Positions 10,899 through 19,998 of a DNA stretch of 64,000 bases are shown piece by piece. The translations under genes were made by a program, and so were the position numbers. The notes beneath the pieces were generated by a model. The model was not told the origin of the DNA and ran no database searches. It saw nothing but the letters and a program-made list of their open reading frames with translations. Position 1 is the first letter of the stretch, and every line of letters begins with the position of its first letter. The stretch comes from Nocardioides lijunqiniae (lineage in GTDB: Bacteria; Actinomycetota; Actinomycetes; Propionibacteriales; Nocardioidaceae), in contig NZ_JACJGM010000021.1 of the NCBI RefSeq assembly GCF_015024225.1, forward strand, positions 1 through 64,000, written 5' to 3'.

Positions 10899-11330
10899 TG
10901 CGGGGCTGGTGTCGGCCCGCGCGCTAGCAGCCCGGGTCTCGGAGTCAAGGATCGCCTTCGGCGCCCGCTTCGCGGCGGCCTCCGGCCGTCCTTGACTCCG
11001 AGCCTCTCCCGGGTTGCTGGGGCGGCGCACGGGCGGCTTCGCCGCGCCGCCCGCACAAGCGCGGGCCCTGCCTATTGGGCACCCACGTCGGCAGTTCGAG
11101 CTCGGGCTGAGCCACTTCACGCTCAGCCGGGCCGGCACCGCGCCCAACTGCCGACGCTGAGTGTCGGTAGACGCCCCACCAGTCACAGCCACCCCAGTCC
11201 GGCCCCGAGAAGGCAGCCAGAGGTGCGGGGGTCTCGACGGGCGCTCGTCGCTGGCGCTCCTCGCTGCCCGACCACCGGTGGGGTGCGGCGGAGTGGTTTC
11301 GAGGCTCGCTTCGCTCGCACCTCGACCACC
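10899..11330. repeat. Inverted copy of repeat island 1 (core plus B and A units)
   Basis: Read on the minus strand, this segment matches A-B-core of 3548-4256: A at 11330-11293, B at 11280-11227, then the core down to 10899. Inside are a perfect 14-bp stem (10938-10951 with 10989-11002, left arm CTCGGAGTCAAGGA) and a nested palindrome (11086-11096 with 11146-11156, enclosing GGCTGAG/CTCAGCC at 11105-11111 and 11122-11128). Compared with island 1 it lacks the 167-bp insert. Together with the tandem array it fills the 868-bp gap between tuf and trmB. Confidence 0.8.
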
Positions 11331-11384
11331 GTGGGTGGCGGGCGTGGAATGGGAGGACGCGGGGAGGTTCGGGAGAATGGGGGG

Positions 11385-12110
11385 ATGAGCGAGCAGGCGA
11401 CGGCACGACCGCACGTGAAGCGGACGCAGGACGGTCGGCGGATGCAGGAGGTGCTGAGCTACTCGCGGCGCGGGAGCCGGTTCACGCCCAGCCAGCAGGA
11501 GGCGTGGGACGCCCACCACCGCGACTGGGTGATCCCCGACGAGGCCGTCGACGAGCCCGGCTTCAGCTGGGCCGAGGTGTTCGGGCGCGAGGCGCCGCTG
11601 GTGGTCGAGATCGGGCCGGGCGTCGGCGAGGCGACCGGCGTCCTGGCGGCCGCGCGCCCCGACTGCAACGTCGTGGCGTTCGAGGTGTGGCTGCCGGGGG
11701 TGGCCGCCGGGCTCGCCGAGGTGGCCGCGGCCGGAGCGGACAACGTGCGGTTCTGCTCCGTCGACGCGGCGTGGTCGATCGAGCACCTCGTGGCGGAGTC
11801 GTCCATCCGGGAGCTGTGGACGTTCTTCCCCGACCCGTGGCCCAAGACCAAGCACCACAAGCGCCGGCTCGTCACCCCCGACTTCGCGCAGCTCGTCGCG
11901 TCGCGGCTGGAGCCGGGCGGGACCTGGCGGCTGGCGACCGACTGGGCGGCGTACGCCGTGCAGATGCGGCAGGTCCTCGACGCCGAGCCCGGGCTGGAGG
12001 GCGGCGACGTGCCGCGCTGGTCGGAGCGGCCGGTGACCAAGTTCGAGCGCAAGGGCGTGGCGGTCGGGCGCGACATCGTCGACCTCGCCTACCGGCGCCC
12101 CGTGCGCTGA
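11385..12110 (+). CDS. trmB: tRNA (guanine-N7)-methyltransferase
   Basis: 241 residues. TrmB uses S-adenosylmethionine to methylate G46 in the tRNA variable loop. The SAM-binding motif VVEIGPGVGEATGVLAAA, the acidic strand end VAFEVWLPGV, and the family signature FFPDPWPKTKHHKRRLV are clear, followed by RLATDWAAYA and FERKG. The start is the ATG at 11385; the frame stays open upstream into the repeat island, but that stretch is repeat sequence. A weak -10-like GAGAAT lies six bases before the ATG, so the mRNA may be leaderless. The SAM loop has Pro where many homologues have Ser. Confidence 0.93.
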   Translation: MSEQATARPHVKRTQDGRRMQEVLSYSRRGSRFTPSQQEAWDAHHRDWVIPDEAVDEPGFSWAEVFGREAPLVVEIGPGVGEATGVLAAARPDCNVVAFEVWLPGVAAGLAEVAAAGADNVRFCSVDAAWSIEHLVAESSIRELWTFFPDPWPKTKHHKRRLVTPDFAQLVASRLEPGGTWRLATDWAAYAVQMRQVLDAEPGLEGGDVPRWSERPVTKFERKGVAVGRDIVDLAYRRPVR

Positions 12111-12125
12111 CCGAGCGAGACGTGG

Positions 12126-12932
12126 TCAGCGGCGCGAGGTGAGGCGGTGGCGCTGCTGGGCCTCACGGTGCAGCCGGGCCTGGTCGCGCTCCCGGCGGGA
12201 GGCGACCACCGCCGCGAGGAAGTCCTCGGGCAGCGTGCCCGGAGGCGGCGCCGGAGCGACGTAGCGCTGCACCTCGGCGGCCAGCTGGGCGGCGACCGTG
12301 TGCCGCGACTGCGGGTCGAAGGTGTGGAAGCGGCCCAGGAACTGGCGCACCGCCAGCGCCAGCCCGGTCGGCAGGGTCGTGATGTCGGCGGTGCGGGCCC
12401 AGGCGCCCAGGTGGTGCGGCATCTGCGACGGCACGGTGAGCCGCAGCGGCACCCGGTCGCGCACGACGTACGTCCCGGCGGCGAAGTCGCCCAGCCGCTT
12501 GCCGCGCGAGCTCACCAGGGCGGAGAAGAACGCAGGAGCGCCGCTGAACGCGTAGATCTCCACGAACCCGACGAGCGCGCGGATGAACGCGTGCTGGAAG
12601 GAGATCGGGCCGGCGTCGTCGCGGACCGTGCGCAGGCCGAGGGCGAGCTTGCCGAGCGAGCGGCCGCGCGTCAGCGTCTCGAGGGTCACCGGGATGACCA
12701 GGAAGACGGTGATCAGCGCCCCGACCAGCGCCACGTGGATCAGCGCGTCGTCGGTGTTGATCGCCGCGACCAGGAACAGCATGAAGACCGTGATCGCCGA
12801 CAGGACGGTGACCACCACGTCGATCAGGCCCGAGGCGATGCGGGCGCCCAGGCTGGCCGGCGGCAGGTCGAGCGCGACCGCCTCGCCGGTGACGAGGTCG
12901 TCGGAGGTGAGGGTCGCGAACTCCTGGGGCAT
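12126..12932 (-). CDS. RDD-family membrane protein
   Basis: 268 residues with an RDD domain: several TM helices, the Arg-containing first helix (LGARIASGLIDVVVTVLS), TLTRGRSLGKLALGLRTVRDD after TM2-3, and RGKRLGDFAAGTYVVRDR near residue 155. A soluble C-terminal region of about 100 residues follows. Some RDD proteins act as Na+/H+ antiporters, but most, including actinobacterial ones beside SpoIIM-like genes, have no proven role. It is divergent from the SpoIIM-like gene, a pair commonly conserved next to MoxR/DUF58/DUF4129 genes, here found 5-9 kb away. The -10 box TACACT (minus strand, 12945-12940) lies seven bases before the ATG. Confidence 0.88.
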   Translation of the reverse strand: MPQEFATLTSDDLVTGEAVALDLPPASLGARIASGLIDVVVTVLSAITVFMLFLVAAINTDDALIHVALVGALITVFLVIPVTLETLTRGRSLGKLALGLRTVRDDAGPISFQHAFIRALVGFVEIYAFSGAPAFFSALVSSRGKRLGDFAAGTYVVRDRVPLRLTVPSQMPHHLGAWARTADITTLPTGLALAVRQFLGRFHTFDPQSRHTVAAQLAAEVQRYVAPAPPPGTLPEDFLAAVVASRRERDQARLHREAQQRHRLTSRR

Positions 12933-12939
12933 CGCGGTC

Positions 12940-12993
12940 AGTGTAGGTGGGGTGAGTGCTCCGGGGGCCTCGCGGCCGACCGCGACCTAGAGT
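12940..12993. promoter_or_regulatory. Divergent leaderless promoters
   Basis: Two -10 boxes face away from each other: TACACT on the minus strand (12945-12940), seven bases before the RDD-gene ATG, and TAGAGT on the plus strand (12988-12993), six bases before the GTG at 13000. Neither has a Shine-Dalgarno sequence, consistent with leaderless mRNAs. No clear -35 element is seen. Confidence 0.6.
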
Positions 12994-12999
12994 GTGCGC

Positions 13000-13995
13000 G
13001 TGGACCTCGACGCGTACGTGCTCGCGCACGCCCACGAGTGGCAGCGCCTCGAGCAGCTCGTCCGCACGCGCAGGCTGACGGGGGCCGAGAGCGACGAGCT
13101 CGTCGAGCGCTACCAGCAGGTCGCCACCCACCTGTCCGTGGTCCGCACCTCCGTCCCGGACGCCTCCCTGGTCGGTCATCTCTCCTCGCTGCTCTCGCAC
13201 GCGCGCAACAAGGCCGTCGGTACCCGCGTGGGATCCTGGCGCGGGCTGCGCACCTTCTTCGTCGAGCGATTCCCGGCGGCGCTCTACCGGCTGCGGTGGT
13301 GGTGGCTCGGGTGCTTCGCCGCCAACGTGGTGGTGACCGCGGTGATGATGTGGTGGCTGATCGACAACCCGCAGGTCGAGCAGTCGCTGCTCAGCCCCTC
13401 CGAGGTCGACCAGCTCGTCAACGAGGACTTCGAGGGCTACTACAGCGAGTACGCCGCCGGCCACTTCGCGGCGCAGGTCTGGATCAACAACGCCTGGGTC
13501 GCCGCGCAGTGCGTCGCGCTCGGGATCCTCGGCTTCCCCGTCGTCGTCCTCCTCTTCCAGAACATCCTCAACCTGGCGATCATCGGGTCGGTCATGACCC
13601 GTCACGACCGGGGCGAGCTGTTCTGGGGCCTGATCCTCCCGCACGGACTGCTCGAGCTGACCGCCGTCTTCGTGGCCGGGGGAGTGGGCCTGCGGCTGTT
13701 CTGGTCGTGGGTCGAGCCCGGACACCGGACGCGCACCCAGTCGATCGCGCACGAGGGCCGTACGGCGGCGACGGTCGCGCTCGGCCTGGTGGCGGTCCTG
13801 GCGATCAGCGGCGTGATCGAGGCGTTCGTGACGCCCTCGGGGCTGCCGACCGCGGCCCGCGTCGGCATCGGCATCCTGGCGGAGGCGACGTTCTTCGCCT
13901 ACGTGTTCGTGCTCGGGCGCAGCGCCGTGCGGCGCGGCGCCACCGGCGACATCGACTCCTCGCTCCTGGAGGACCGGGCCGCGACGCAGGCCTAG
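13000..13995 (+). CDS. SpoIIM-like (stage II sporulation protein M family) membrane protein
   Basis: 331 residues. The N-terminal 90 residues form a soluble helical region (RLEQLVRTRRLTGAESDELVERYQQVATHLSVVR), followed by FFVERFPAALYRLRWWW entering TM1 and about five more TM helices, ending with LLEDRAATQA. By recognition this is the SpoIIM/DUF95 family, which occurs in non-sporulating actinobacteria and probably acts as an envelope or permease component; it is not evidence of sporulation. GTG 13000 is preferred over GTG 12994 because TAGAGT lies six bases before it. Its stop overlaps the stop of the convergent oxidoreductase gene by four bases. Confidence 0.83.
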   Translation: MDLDAYVLAHAHEWQRLEQLVRTRRLTGAESDELVERYQQVATHLSVVRTSVPDASLVGHLSSLLSHARNKAVGTRVGSWRGLRTFFVERFPAALYRLRWWWLGCFAANVVVTAVMMWWLIDNPQVEQSLLSPSEVDQLVNEDFEGYYSEYAAGHFAAQVWINNAWVAAQCVALGILGFPVVVLLFQNILNLAIIGSVMTRHDRGELFWGLILPHGLLELTAVFVAGGVGLRLFWSWVEPGHRTRTQSIAHEGRTAATVALGLVAVLAISGVIEAFVTPSGLPTAARVGIGILAEATFFAYVFVLGRSAVRRGATGDIDSSLLEDRAATQA

Positions 13996-15251
13996 CGACC
14001 GCCCAGGACGGCGCGAGCCGCACGTGCGCCGCTGACCAGCGCGCCCTGGATCGAGGCGGTGTCGCGGTGGTCGCCGCACACGACGAGACCCTCGTCGAGG
14101 ACGACCGGTCGGCGCTCGGTGAACGGCGCGTCCTGCGCGGGAAGTGCGTCACGCACCTCGTGGCGCGCCACCGACCGCCAGCCGTGGGTGGCCGCGCCGA
14201 GCAGCTCGCCCGCGTGCAGCCGCAGCTCGTGCTCGGTGGGTGCCGGCCGGTCCCGCGGCAGCAGGGCGGAGGCCTGGACCAGGTGACGTCCGGCCGGGGC
14301 GTAGGAGGGAGCCGCGGATGACACGACGGCGGTGTTCACCACCGGGCCGGAGGGCCGGACCCGGGCGTCGACGTGCAGCAGGCCGACCGGGGTGGGCAGC
14401 TCGTCGGCCGCGAACCACTGGGTGACGACCCCCTTGGTCGCCGTGCTCGGCACGCCGGCCAGCATCGTCGCCTCCGGGGCGGCGGCCGCCACCACGACCC
14501 GGCGCGCCCGCAGCGTCCGCCCGGCCACCGACACGACGTGGGCGCCGGCGGCTCCGGAGATCCCCTCGACCGGCTGCCCGAGGGAGATGCGCCCCGACAG
14601 CTCGGCGGCGAGCTGCTCCGGGAGGGCCTGCATCCCCGCGGCGGGCAGCCCGGGGGAGGCGGCCGCGAACGTGCGCACGAGCAGCAGGGCGTACGCCGCC
14701 GAGGTCGACTGGTCGTCCTCGAGCACGACCCCGGTCAGGAAGCGCTCCAGGACCCGGCGCAGGACGCCGTCGACGCCGGCGCGGTCGAGCGACGCGCGCA
14801 GGCTCAGGTCGTGGGACTCCGCCAGCCGGGTGGCCAGCCGGCCGCGGCGCAGCGAGCCCGTCGCGAGCGGCGCGAGCCAGCGCAGCACCCGCGCGGCCTC
14901 GCCGGGGCGCGCGGCGAGCGCCCGTGCGGTGGTCACGGCCAGCCGCGGCTCGTGCCAGGGATGACCCAGCACCTGGAGGCGGTCGTCCAGGCGCGCCGCG
15001 ACGCCGGCGTCGAAGGCCTGCAGCCGCAGCGCGCCCACGTCGACCGTGCGTCGTACGGCGGGGTAGGCGGGGTTGAGCAGCTGGAAGCCGCGGTCGACCA
15101 GGAAGCCGTCCACCACGTCGGTGCGGATCCGGCCGCCCACCGCGTCCGCCGCCTCCAGCACCTGGACGTCCAGGCCGGCGCGGGTCAGCATCCGTGCGCA
15201 CTGCAGGCCGGCCAGTCCGGCCCCGACGACGACGACGTCGTGGTCGTCCAC
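13992..15251 (-). CDS. FAD-dependent amine-oxidase-like oxidoreductase
   Basis: 419 residues. The N-terminal dinucleotide fold is clear (VVVVGAGLAGLQCARML, then E34 in VLEAADAVGGRIRTD), the amine-oxidase/protoporphyrinogen-oxidase/phytoene-desaturase type of flavoprotein. The C-terminus GLVVCGDHRDTASIQGALVSGARAARAVLGG is the second FAD-binding segment. The substrate is unknown; relatives near MerR-DICT regulators are sometimes linked to carotenoid or light-induced pathways, which is only suggestive here. The start is GTG at 15251, one base after the regulator's stop, so the two genes form an operon. The last four bases overlap the SpoIIM-like gene from the other strand. Confidence 0.85.
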   Translation of the reverse strand: MDDHDVVVVGAGLAGLQCARMLTRAGLDVQVLEAADAVGGRIRTDVVDGFLVDRGFQLLNPAYPAVRRTVDVGALRLQAFDAGVAARLDDRLQVLGHPWHEPRLAVTTARALAARPGEAARVLRWLAPLATGSLRRGRLATRLAESHDLSLRASLDRAGVDGVLRRVLERFLTGVVLEDDQSTSAAYALLLVRTFAAASPGLPAAGMQALPEQLAAELSGRISLGQPVEGISGAAGAHVVSVAGRTLRARRVVVAAAAPEATMLAGVPSTATKGVVTQWFAADELPTPVGLLHVDARVRPSGPVVNTAVVSSAAPSYAPAGRHLVQASALLPRDRPAPTEHELRLHAGELLGAATHGWRSVARHEVRDALPAQDAPFTERRPVVLDEGLVVCGDHRDTASIQGALVSGARAARAVLGGR

Positions 15252-15252
15252 G

Positions 15253-16113
15253 TCAGCGACCGAAGCGGTCGACGTAGGTCACGACGCGGTTGAACATCGC
15301 GGTGACCGAGGCGAGGTCGGTCGCCGCGTCCGTCGGGTCCTCGGCGAGCTCGTAGAGGACCGGGGCGGCCTCGGTGACGCCGGCCGCGCTGGCCACCTGG
15401 GCGCAGGCGCGCGCCGCGTGGCGCACGGCCAGCGGCTCGACGGTCCAGACGGCCTCGAAGAGCCGGTCCCGGTCGCGCACCTGCGACTGGCCGGGCAGCT
15501 CCCAGGCGGTCAGGGCGGCGGGCAGCTCGGGGGAGTCGCACACCACGGTCCACTCGCGCCGCATCGGCGCGTCCTCCGGCAGGTGCACGCGCACCGGCCC
15601 CGGTCGCGGGGCGACGTCGTCGAACGCCGCCAGCACGAACGCCGAGCCGGCCACGCGCGCGAGCTCGACCCAGCGCTCCTCGGCGGGGAGGTAGGTGGCC
15701 TCGTCCTGGAAGCTCCCGAACAGGTGGGGCCGCGTGGCTCGCGCCGCGAACTCGTCCTCGATCGCCCAGGACAGCGCCAGCAGCGTCGACTTGCGCAGGC
15801 GGTTGGAGGCGAGGTGCGGGTGGTGGCGCCGCAGCTCGGCGTAGACCGACGGCGCCGGCGGCTCGGCCTGGGTGAGGGCGCGGGCGGTGGCCTGCGCGAT
15901 GGCGACGTCCAGGCGGACGCCGGAGTCGCGACGCCGTACGACGTCGCGCACGGTCGCGACGTCGGTTTCGGCGTAGCGCCGGTGGCCGCTGGCGAGCCGT
16001 GCGGGAGTCGGGAAGCCGTGGCGCTGCTCCCACATGCGCAGCGTCGCCGCGCTGAGGCCGGTCTGGTCCGCGAGGGCGCCGATCGTGAGGCCGGGGCTTG
16101 ACAAGGTGTTCAT
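15253..16113 (-). CDS. MerR-family regulator with C-terminal DICT-type sensor domain
   Basis: 286 residues. Residues 9-55 form a MerR winged helix-turn-helix (LTIGALADQTGLSAATLRMWEQRHGF, then GHRRY), and the region to about residue 85 is the usual linker helix. The C-terminal 170 residues (LRKSTLLALSWAIEDEFAARA, LFGSFQDEATYL, WVELARVAGSAFVLAAFDDV) resemble the DICT sensor domain, often linked to light or redox sensing; that assignment is by recognition. The start is ATG 16113, six bases after TATGCT on the minus strand, so it is probably leaderless. A perfect 19-bp palindrome sits just upstream. It is operonic with the flavoprotein. Confidence 0.82.
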   Translation of the reverse strand: MNTLSSPGLTIGALADQTGLSAATLRMWEQRHGFPTPARLASGHRRYAETDVATVRDVVRRRDSGVRLDVAIAQATARALTQAEPPAPSVYAELRRHHPHLASNRLRKSTLLALSWAIEDEFAARATRPHLFGSFQDEATYLPAEERWVELARVAGSAFVLAAFDDVAPRPGPVRVHLPEDAPMRREWTVVCDSPELPAALTAWELPGQSQVRDRDRLFEAVWTVEPLAVRHAARACAQVASAAGVTEAAPVLYELAEDPTDAATDLASVTAMFNRVVTYVDRFGR

Positions 16114-16147
16114 GATGGTAGCATAGAACCTCAACACCGTGTTGAGG
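16098..16147. promoter_or_regulatory. Overlapping divergent promoters with perfect 19-bp palindrome
   Basis: A perfect palindrome with 9-bp arms (16129-16147, left arm CCTCAACAC, centre C) lies between the MerR-DICT gene and the small gene to the right. The minus-strand -10 TATGCT (16125-16120) overlaps a possible plus-strand -10 TAGCAT (16119-16124), and TTGACA lies at 16098-16103. The palindrome is well placed to be the binding site of the MerR-DICT protein. Confidence 0.6.
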
Positions 16148-16168
16148 AAGGGTTGAGCGGAGACAATC

Positions 16169-16399
16169 ATGGAGACGCACGAGAACACCGACGAGGTCGT
16201 GGACTGGACCGACCTGGGCCAGCGCATGTGGAGCTTCCTCACCGGCCGCGAGGCGGCGATCCACTACCGCTTCGAGGGCATGGAGGTCGAGGTGCCCCGC
16301 GACACCGGCGCCCAGGCGCCCCGGGCCACCTGGCGCCTCAACGGCACGCTGACGGTCACGACCAGCGAGCACGGCGCCCCCGCCGTCGCTCGGCCCTGA
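16169..16399 (+). CDS. Small hypothetical protein
   Basis: A 76-residue acidic protein with no recognised domain and no membrane segment (METHENTDEVVDWTDLGQRMWSFLTGR...). A GGAG Shine-Dalgarno sits eight bases upstream of the ATG, codon usage is like the neighbours, and it lies just downstream of the palindromic operator, so it is probably a genuine gene under MerR-DICT control. The next gene begins two bases after its stop, suggesting an operon of three. The central part (HYRFEGMEVEVPRD...ATWRLNGTLTVTT) looks like a small beta-sheet fold. Confidence 0.6.
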   Translation: METHENTDEVVDWTDLGQRMWSFLTGREAAIHYRFEGMEVEVPRDTGAQAPRATWRLNGTLTVTTSEHGAPAVARP

Positions 16400-16401
16400 C
16401 C

Positions 16402-17268
16402 ATGGCCGTCCTGCTCGAGGCCGACCTCGAGGTCACGCTCGACCGTCCCGGCGAGCCGCCGGTGCACGGCCGGCTCCGCGGCAGCGGGAGCCGGCTGACC
16501 CTCGAGCTGGACGACCCGGGTGTCTTCGCGGGCACCGCCGACGCCGCAGCGGTGCGCGGCGTCGCCGAGACGCTGGCCGCCCAGGGGATCGTGCTCAGCG
16601 TGGAGCGCGACGGTGAGCGCCTGGTGCTCCTCGGCGCGGTGTCCGCGCCGTGGTGGCAGCGGCGGCTGACCGGGACCCGTCGGATCCGTCTGGGCAGCCT
16701 GCGCGGCGCCTGGACGTCGGCCCGCTCGCGCAGCCGCAGCACCCCCTCGGTCCTGCCGGGCGCCGGGCTCACGCCCCCGGGGACCCTGTGGCCGCTGGTG
16801 CCCACGCTGCGCCGACGGCCGCGACGGGTGACGACGACCCACGACCCCGCCCGCGGTGGCGACCCGCGCCTGGTGCTCACCCGCGAGACCGCGCTGCCCG
16901 GGGAGACCCGGTCGGTGTTCCGACTGGTCGACGGCATGACCCTGGGCTCGGACCCGGCGTGCTCGGTCGTGCTCGCGGGGCTCGAGCCCCTCCACGCCCG
17001 GATCCGCCACGACGAGCGCGACGAGTGGGTCGTCGACGCGATCGCCGGGATGACGCGCGTGCACGGCGCGGTGGTCGACTCCCAGATCCTCCGCACGGGT
17101 GCCCGGGTCGACCTCGGCCCCCACCGGCTGGCCTACGTCCGCGAGGAGTACGCCGACCACGGCCGGCCGTTCGGCGGGCGGATCGGCGGCGAGGCCGGCC
17201 GTCAGCTGCCGCAGCCGCCGCGCACCGTGGTCCAGCGTGACGCCACCCCGCAGGAGGAACGGTCGTGA
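16402..17268 (+). CDS. Protein with degenerate C-terminal FHA-like domain
   Basis: 288 residues in two parts. The N-terminal ~110 residues are homologous to the next protein and share LGAVSAPWWQRR.TGTRRIR. A basic, Pro/Arg-rich linker follows. The last ~110 residues look like an FHA fold (MTLGSDPACSVVLAGLEPLHARIRHD...TRVHGAVVDSQILRTGARVDLGPHRLAYVREE). FHA domains bind phosphothreonine; here G-S and H-A-R are in place but the usual GR..S..H core is altered, so phosphopeptide binding is uncertain. The start ATG 16402 is two bases after the previous stop; the stop overlaps the next GTG. Confidence 0.68.
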   Translation: MAVLLEADLEVTLDRPGEPPVHGRLRGSGSRLTLELDDPGVFAGTADAAAVRGVAETLAAQGIVLSVERDGERLVLLGAVSAPWWQRRLTGTRRIRLGSLRGAWTSARSRSRSTPSVLPGAGLTPPGTLWPLVPTLRRRPRRVTTTHDPARGGDPRLVLTRETALPGETRSVFRLVDGMTLGSDPACSVVLAGLEPLHARIRHDERDEWVVDAIAGMTRVHGAVVDSQILRTGARVDLGPHRLAYVREEYADHGRPFGGRIGGEAGRQLPQPPRTVVQRDATPQEERS

Positions 17269-17705
17269 GGATCCGCACTGCCGGCGCCGTCGTCGATGCG
17301 CTCCTGGAGGACCTGGCTCACGCCCTCAGAAGGCCCGGCGCGCCACGCCCGTGCTGGCGTCTCCTCGAGAGCGGGCGCGGTCTCGTCGTCGAGCTCGACG
17401 ACCCCGGGACCCTCGCCGCCTTCGACGACGCCCCTGCGCTGCGGGAGCTCGCGGAGTCCCTGGCGGCTTGTGGCCTGGTGGTCGACGTCGTCGCGCGTGG
17501 TCGGCTCCTGGCCACGCTCGGGGCGGTCTCCGCTCCCTGGTGGCAGCGTCGCATCACCGGCACCCGGCGGATCCGGGTGGCGGACCTCCGCTCGGCCTGG
17601 CGGGAGCCCGCTCCCGCCGCCGTCCCGCAGGCAGCCGCAGCGGCCGCCACGGTGGTGGTCCTGCCCCTGCCTCCGGAGCCGCCGCCCCTCGGCCTCGTGT
17701 CCTGA
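17265..17705 (+). CDS. Hypothetical protein, paralogue of the preceding gene's N-terminus
   Basis: 146 residues, starting at GTG 17265 within GTGA, the stop of the preceding gene. Residues 30-115 align with residues 20-110 of the previous protein (VELDDPG, ELAESLAACG, LGAVSAPWWQRR, TGTRRIR), after which it ends in a low-complexity Ala/Pro tail instead of an FHA-like region. This is a tandem duplication with domain loss or gain. No signal peptide, membrane segment or known domain is recognised. Its 3' end faces the DUF58 gene on the other strand, seven bases away. Confidence 0.65.
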   Translation: MRIRTAGAVVDALLEDLAHALRRPGAPRPCWRLLESGRGLVVELDDPGTLAAFDDAPALRELAESLAACGLVVDVVARGRLLATLGAVSAPWWQRRITGTRRIRVADLRSAWREPAPAAVPQAAAAAATVVVLPLPPEPPPLGLVS

Positions 17706-17712
17706 CGCGTCC

Positions 17713-19005
17713 CTACAGCAGGCCCTGCGCCTTCAGGTGCAGGTAGTGGTCGGCGAGGGCCGGTGGTAGCCGGTCGGCGTCGGCGTCGATGACGTCGACG
17801 CCGAGGGTCCGCAGCAGGTCCGCCGTACGCCGACGACGGCCGAGGACCTGCTCGGCAGCGGCCGCGTCGTAGACGTCGTCGATGCTCGCGCGTGCCGCGG
17901 CCAGCCGGTCGAGGGCGGGGTCGCGCACCGACGCGAGCACCACCCGGTGGTGGCGGGTCAGCGCCGGCAGCACGGCGAGGAGCCCTTCCTCGATGGCCGA
18001 GGGCTCGAGCGGGGTCAGCAGCACGACGAGTGCGCGCTGGCGGCCCATGCCCTGCACGGCCCCGACCAGCGCGTTCCAGTCGGCCTCCGCGATCACCGGC
18101 TCCAGGTCGGCCATCGTCTCCTGCAGGCGGGCGGCGACGTCGAGCGACCCGGCCGAGCGCAGGCGGGAACGCACCCGTCGGTCGCCGGCCACGAAGTCGA
18201 TCCGGTCGCCCGCGCGCGCGGCCAGGGCGGCGAGCAGCAGCGAGGCGTCCATGGCGGAGTCGAGCCGCGGCACGTCCTCCACCCGGCCGGCCGACGTGCG
18301 GGAGGTGTCCAGCACCAGGACGACGCGGCGGTCGCGCTCGGGCTGCCAGGTGCGCACCACGACGTTGCGGTTGCGCGCGGAGGCGCGCCAGTCGATGGAG
18401 CGGACGTCATCTCCTCGGACGTACTCGCGCAGGGAGTCGAACTCCGTGCCCTGACCGCGCACGCGCACGGCGGAGCGGCCGTCGAGGTCACGCAGCCGCG
18501 CGAGCCGGGAGGGCAGGTGCTTGCGCGACTCGAACGGCGGCAGGCTGCGCACGGTGCCCTCGACGCCGACCGTGCGCTGCCGGGCGGCGAGGCCCAGCGG
18601 GCCGGTGATGCGCACGGTCACGCCGGTCGCGCGCAGGTCGCCGCGCCGGCGCGGCCGCAACGGCGTGCTGAGCAGGGCGCGGTCCCCGGGGCCGAGCGCG
18701 AGCCGGTGACGGTTGCCGACGGCGCCGGCGCTGGGCTGCCAGGCGTCGCGCACCAGCGCACGCACCCGTCGGGTCGACCCGTTGGTGGCCACCAGCACCG
18801 TCTCGGTGGGGTGGCCCATCCGCACCGCACCGGTCGGCCGTCGGGCCCACGCGAGCGTCGAGGTGCGCGGTGCCAGCAGCCAGTCGGCCGTCACCAGGAG
18901 CAGCACGAGGAGCAGCCAGAGGAAGACCGTCGAGACGCTCGGCCGCAGCACCACCGCGACCATGCCCAGCAGCAGGAGCAGCGGGGTCCGGCCGGAGATC
19001 GCCAT
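17713..19005 (-). CDS. DUF58 domain protein (first MoxR cluster)
   Basis: 430 residues. Two N-terminal TM helices (about residues 8-44) are followed by a soluble region with the DUF58 core (SLREYVRGDDVRSIDWRASARNRNVVVRTWQPERDRRVVLVLDTSRTS, around residues 190-240), a von Willebrand-A-like fold lacking a full MIDAS triad. DUF58 proteins accompany MoxR ATPases and may be their substrates or adaptors in envelope assembly. Last gene of a five-gene reverse operon (22854 to 17713), lying 21 bp after moxR. It is distinct from the second DUF58 protein at 51 kb. Confidence 0.87.
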   Translation of the reverse strand: MAISGRTPLLLLLGMVAVVLRPSVSTVFLWLLLVLLLVTADWLLAPRTSTLAWARRPTGAVRMGHPTETVLVATNGSTRRVRALVRDAWQPSAGAVGNRHRLALGPGDRALLSTPLRPRRRGDLRATGVTVRITGPLGLAARQRTVGVEGTVRSLPPFESRKHLPSRLARLRDLDGRSAVRVRGQGTEFDSLREYVRGDDVRSIDWRASARNRNVVVRTWQPERDRRVVLVLDTSRTSAGRVEDVPRLDSAMDASLLLAALAARAGDRIDFVAGDRRVRSRLRSAGSLDVAARLQETMADLEPVIAEADWNALVGAVQGMGRQRALVVLLTPLEPSAIEEGLLAVLPALTRHHRVVLASVRDPALDRLAAARASIDDVYDAAAAEQVLGRRRRTADLLRTLGVDVIDADADRLPPALADHYLHLKAQGLL

Positions 19006-19026
19006 CAGCGGCTCACCGTCGACACG

Positions 19027-19994
<968 letters not shown>

Positions 19995-19998
<4 letters not shown>

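Noticed and set aside
10615..11330. Insertion sequence remnant
   Set aside because: No transposase fragment or target duplication was seen; the content is palindromic repeat units only.
10854..11384. An N-terminal extension of trmB of 177 codons
   Set aside because: The extension lies wholly in repeat sequence and has no relation to TrmB; the family start is at 11385.
13000..13995. Evidence that the organism sporulates
   Set aside because: SpoIIM-family proteins are widespread in non-sporulating actinobacteria; no other sporulation gene is present.
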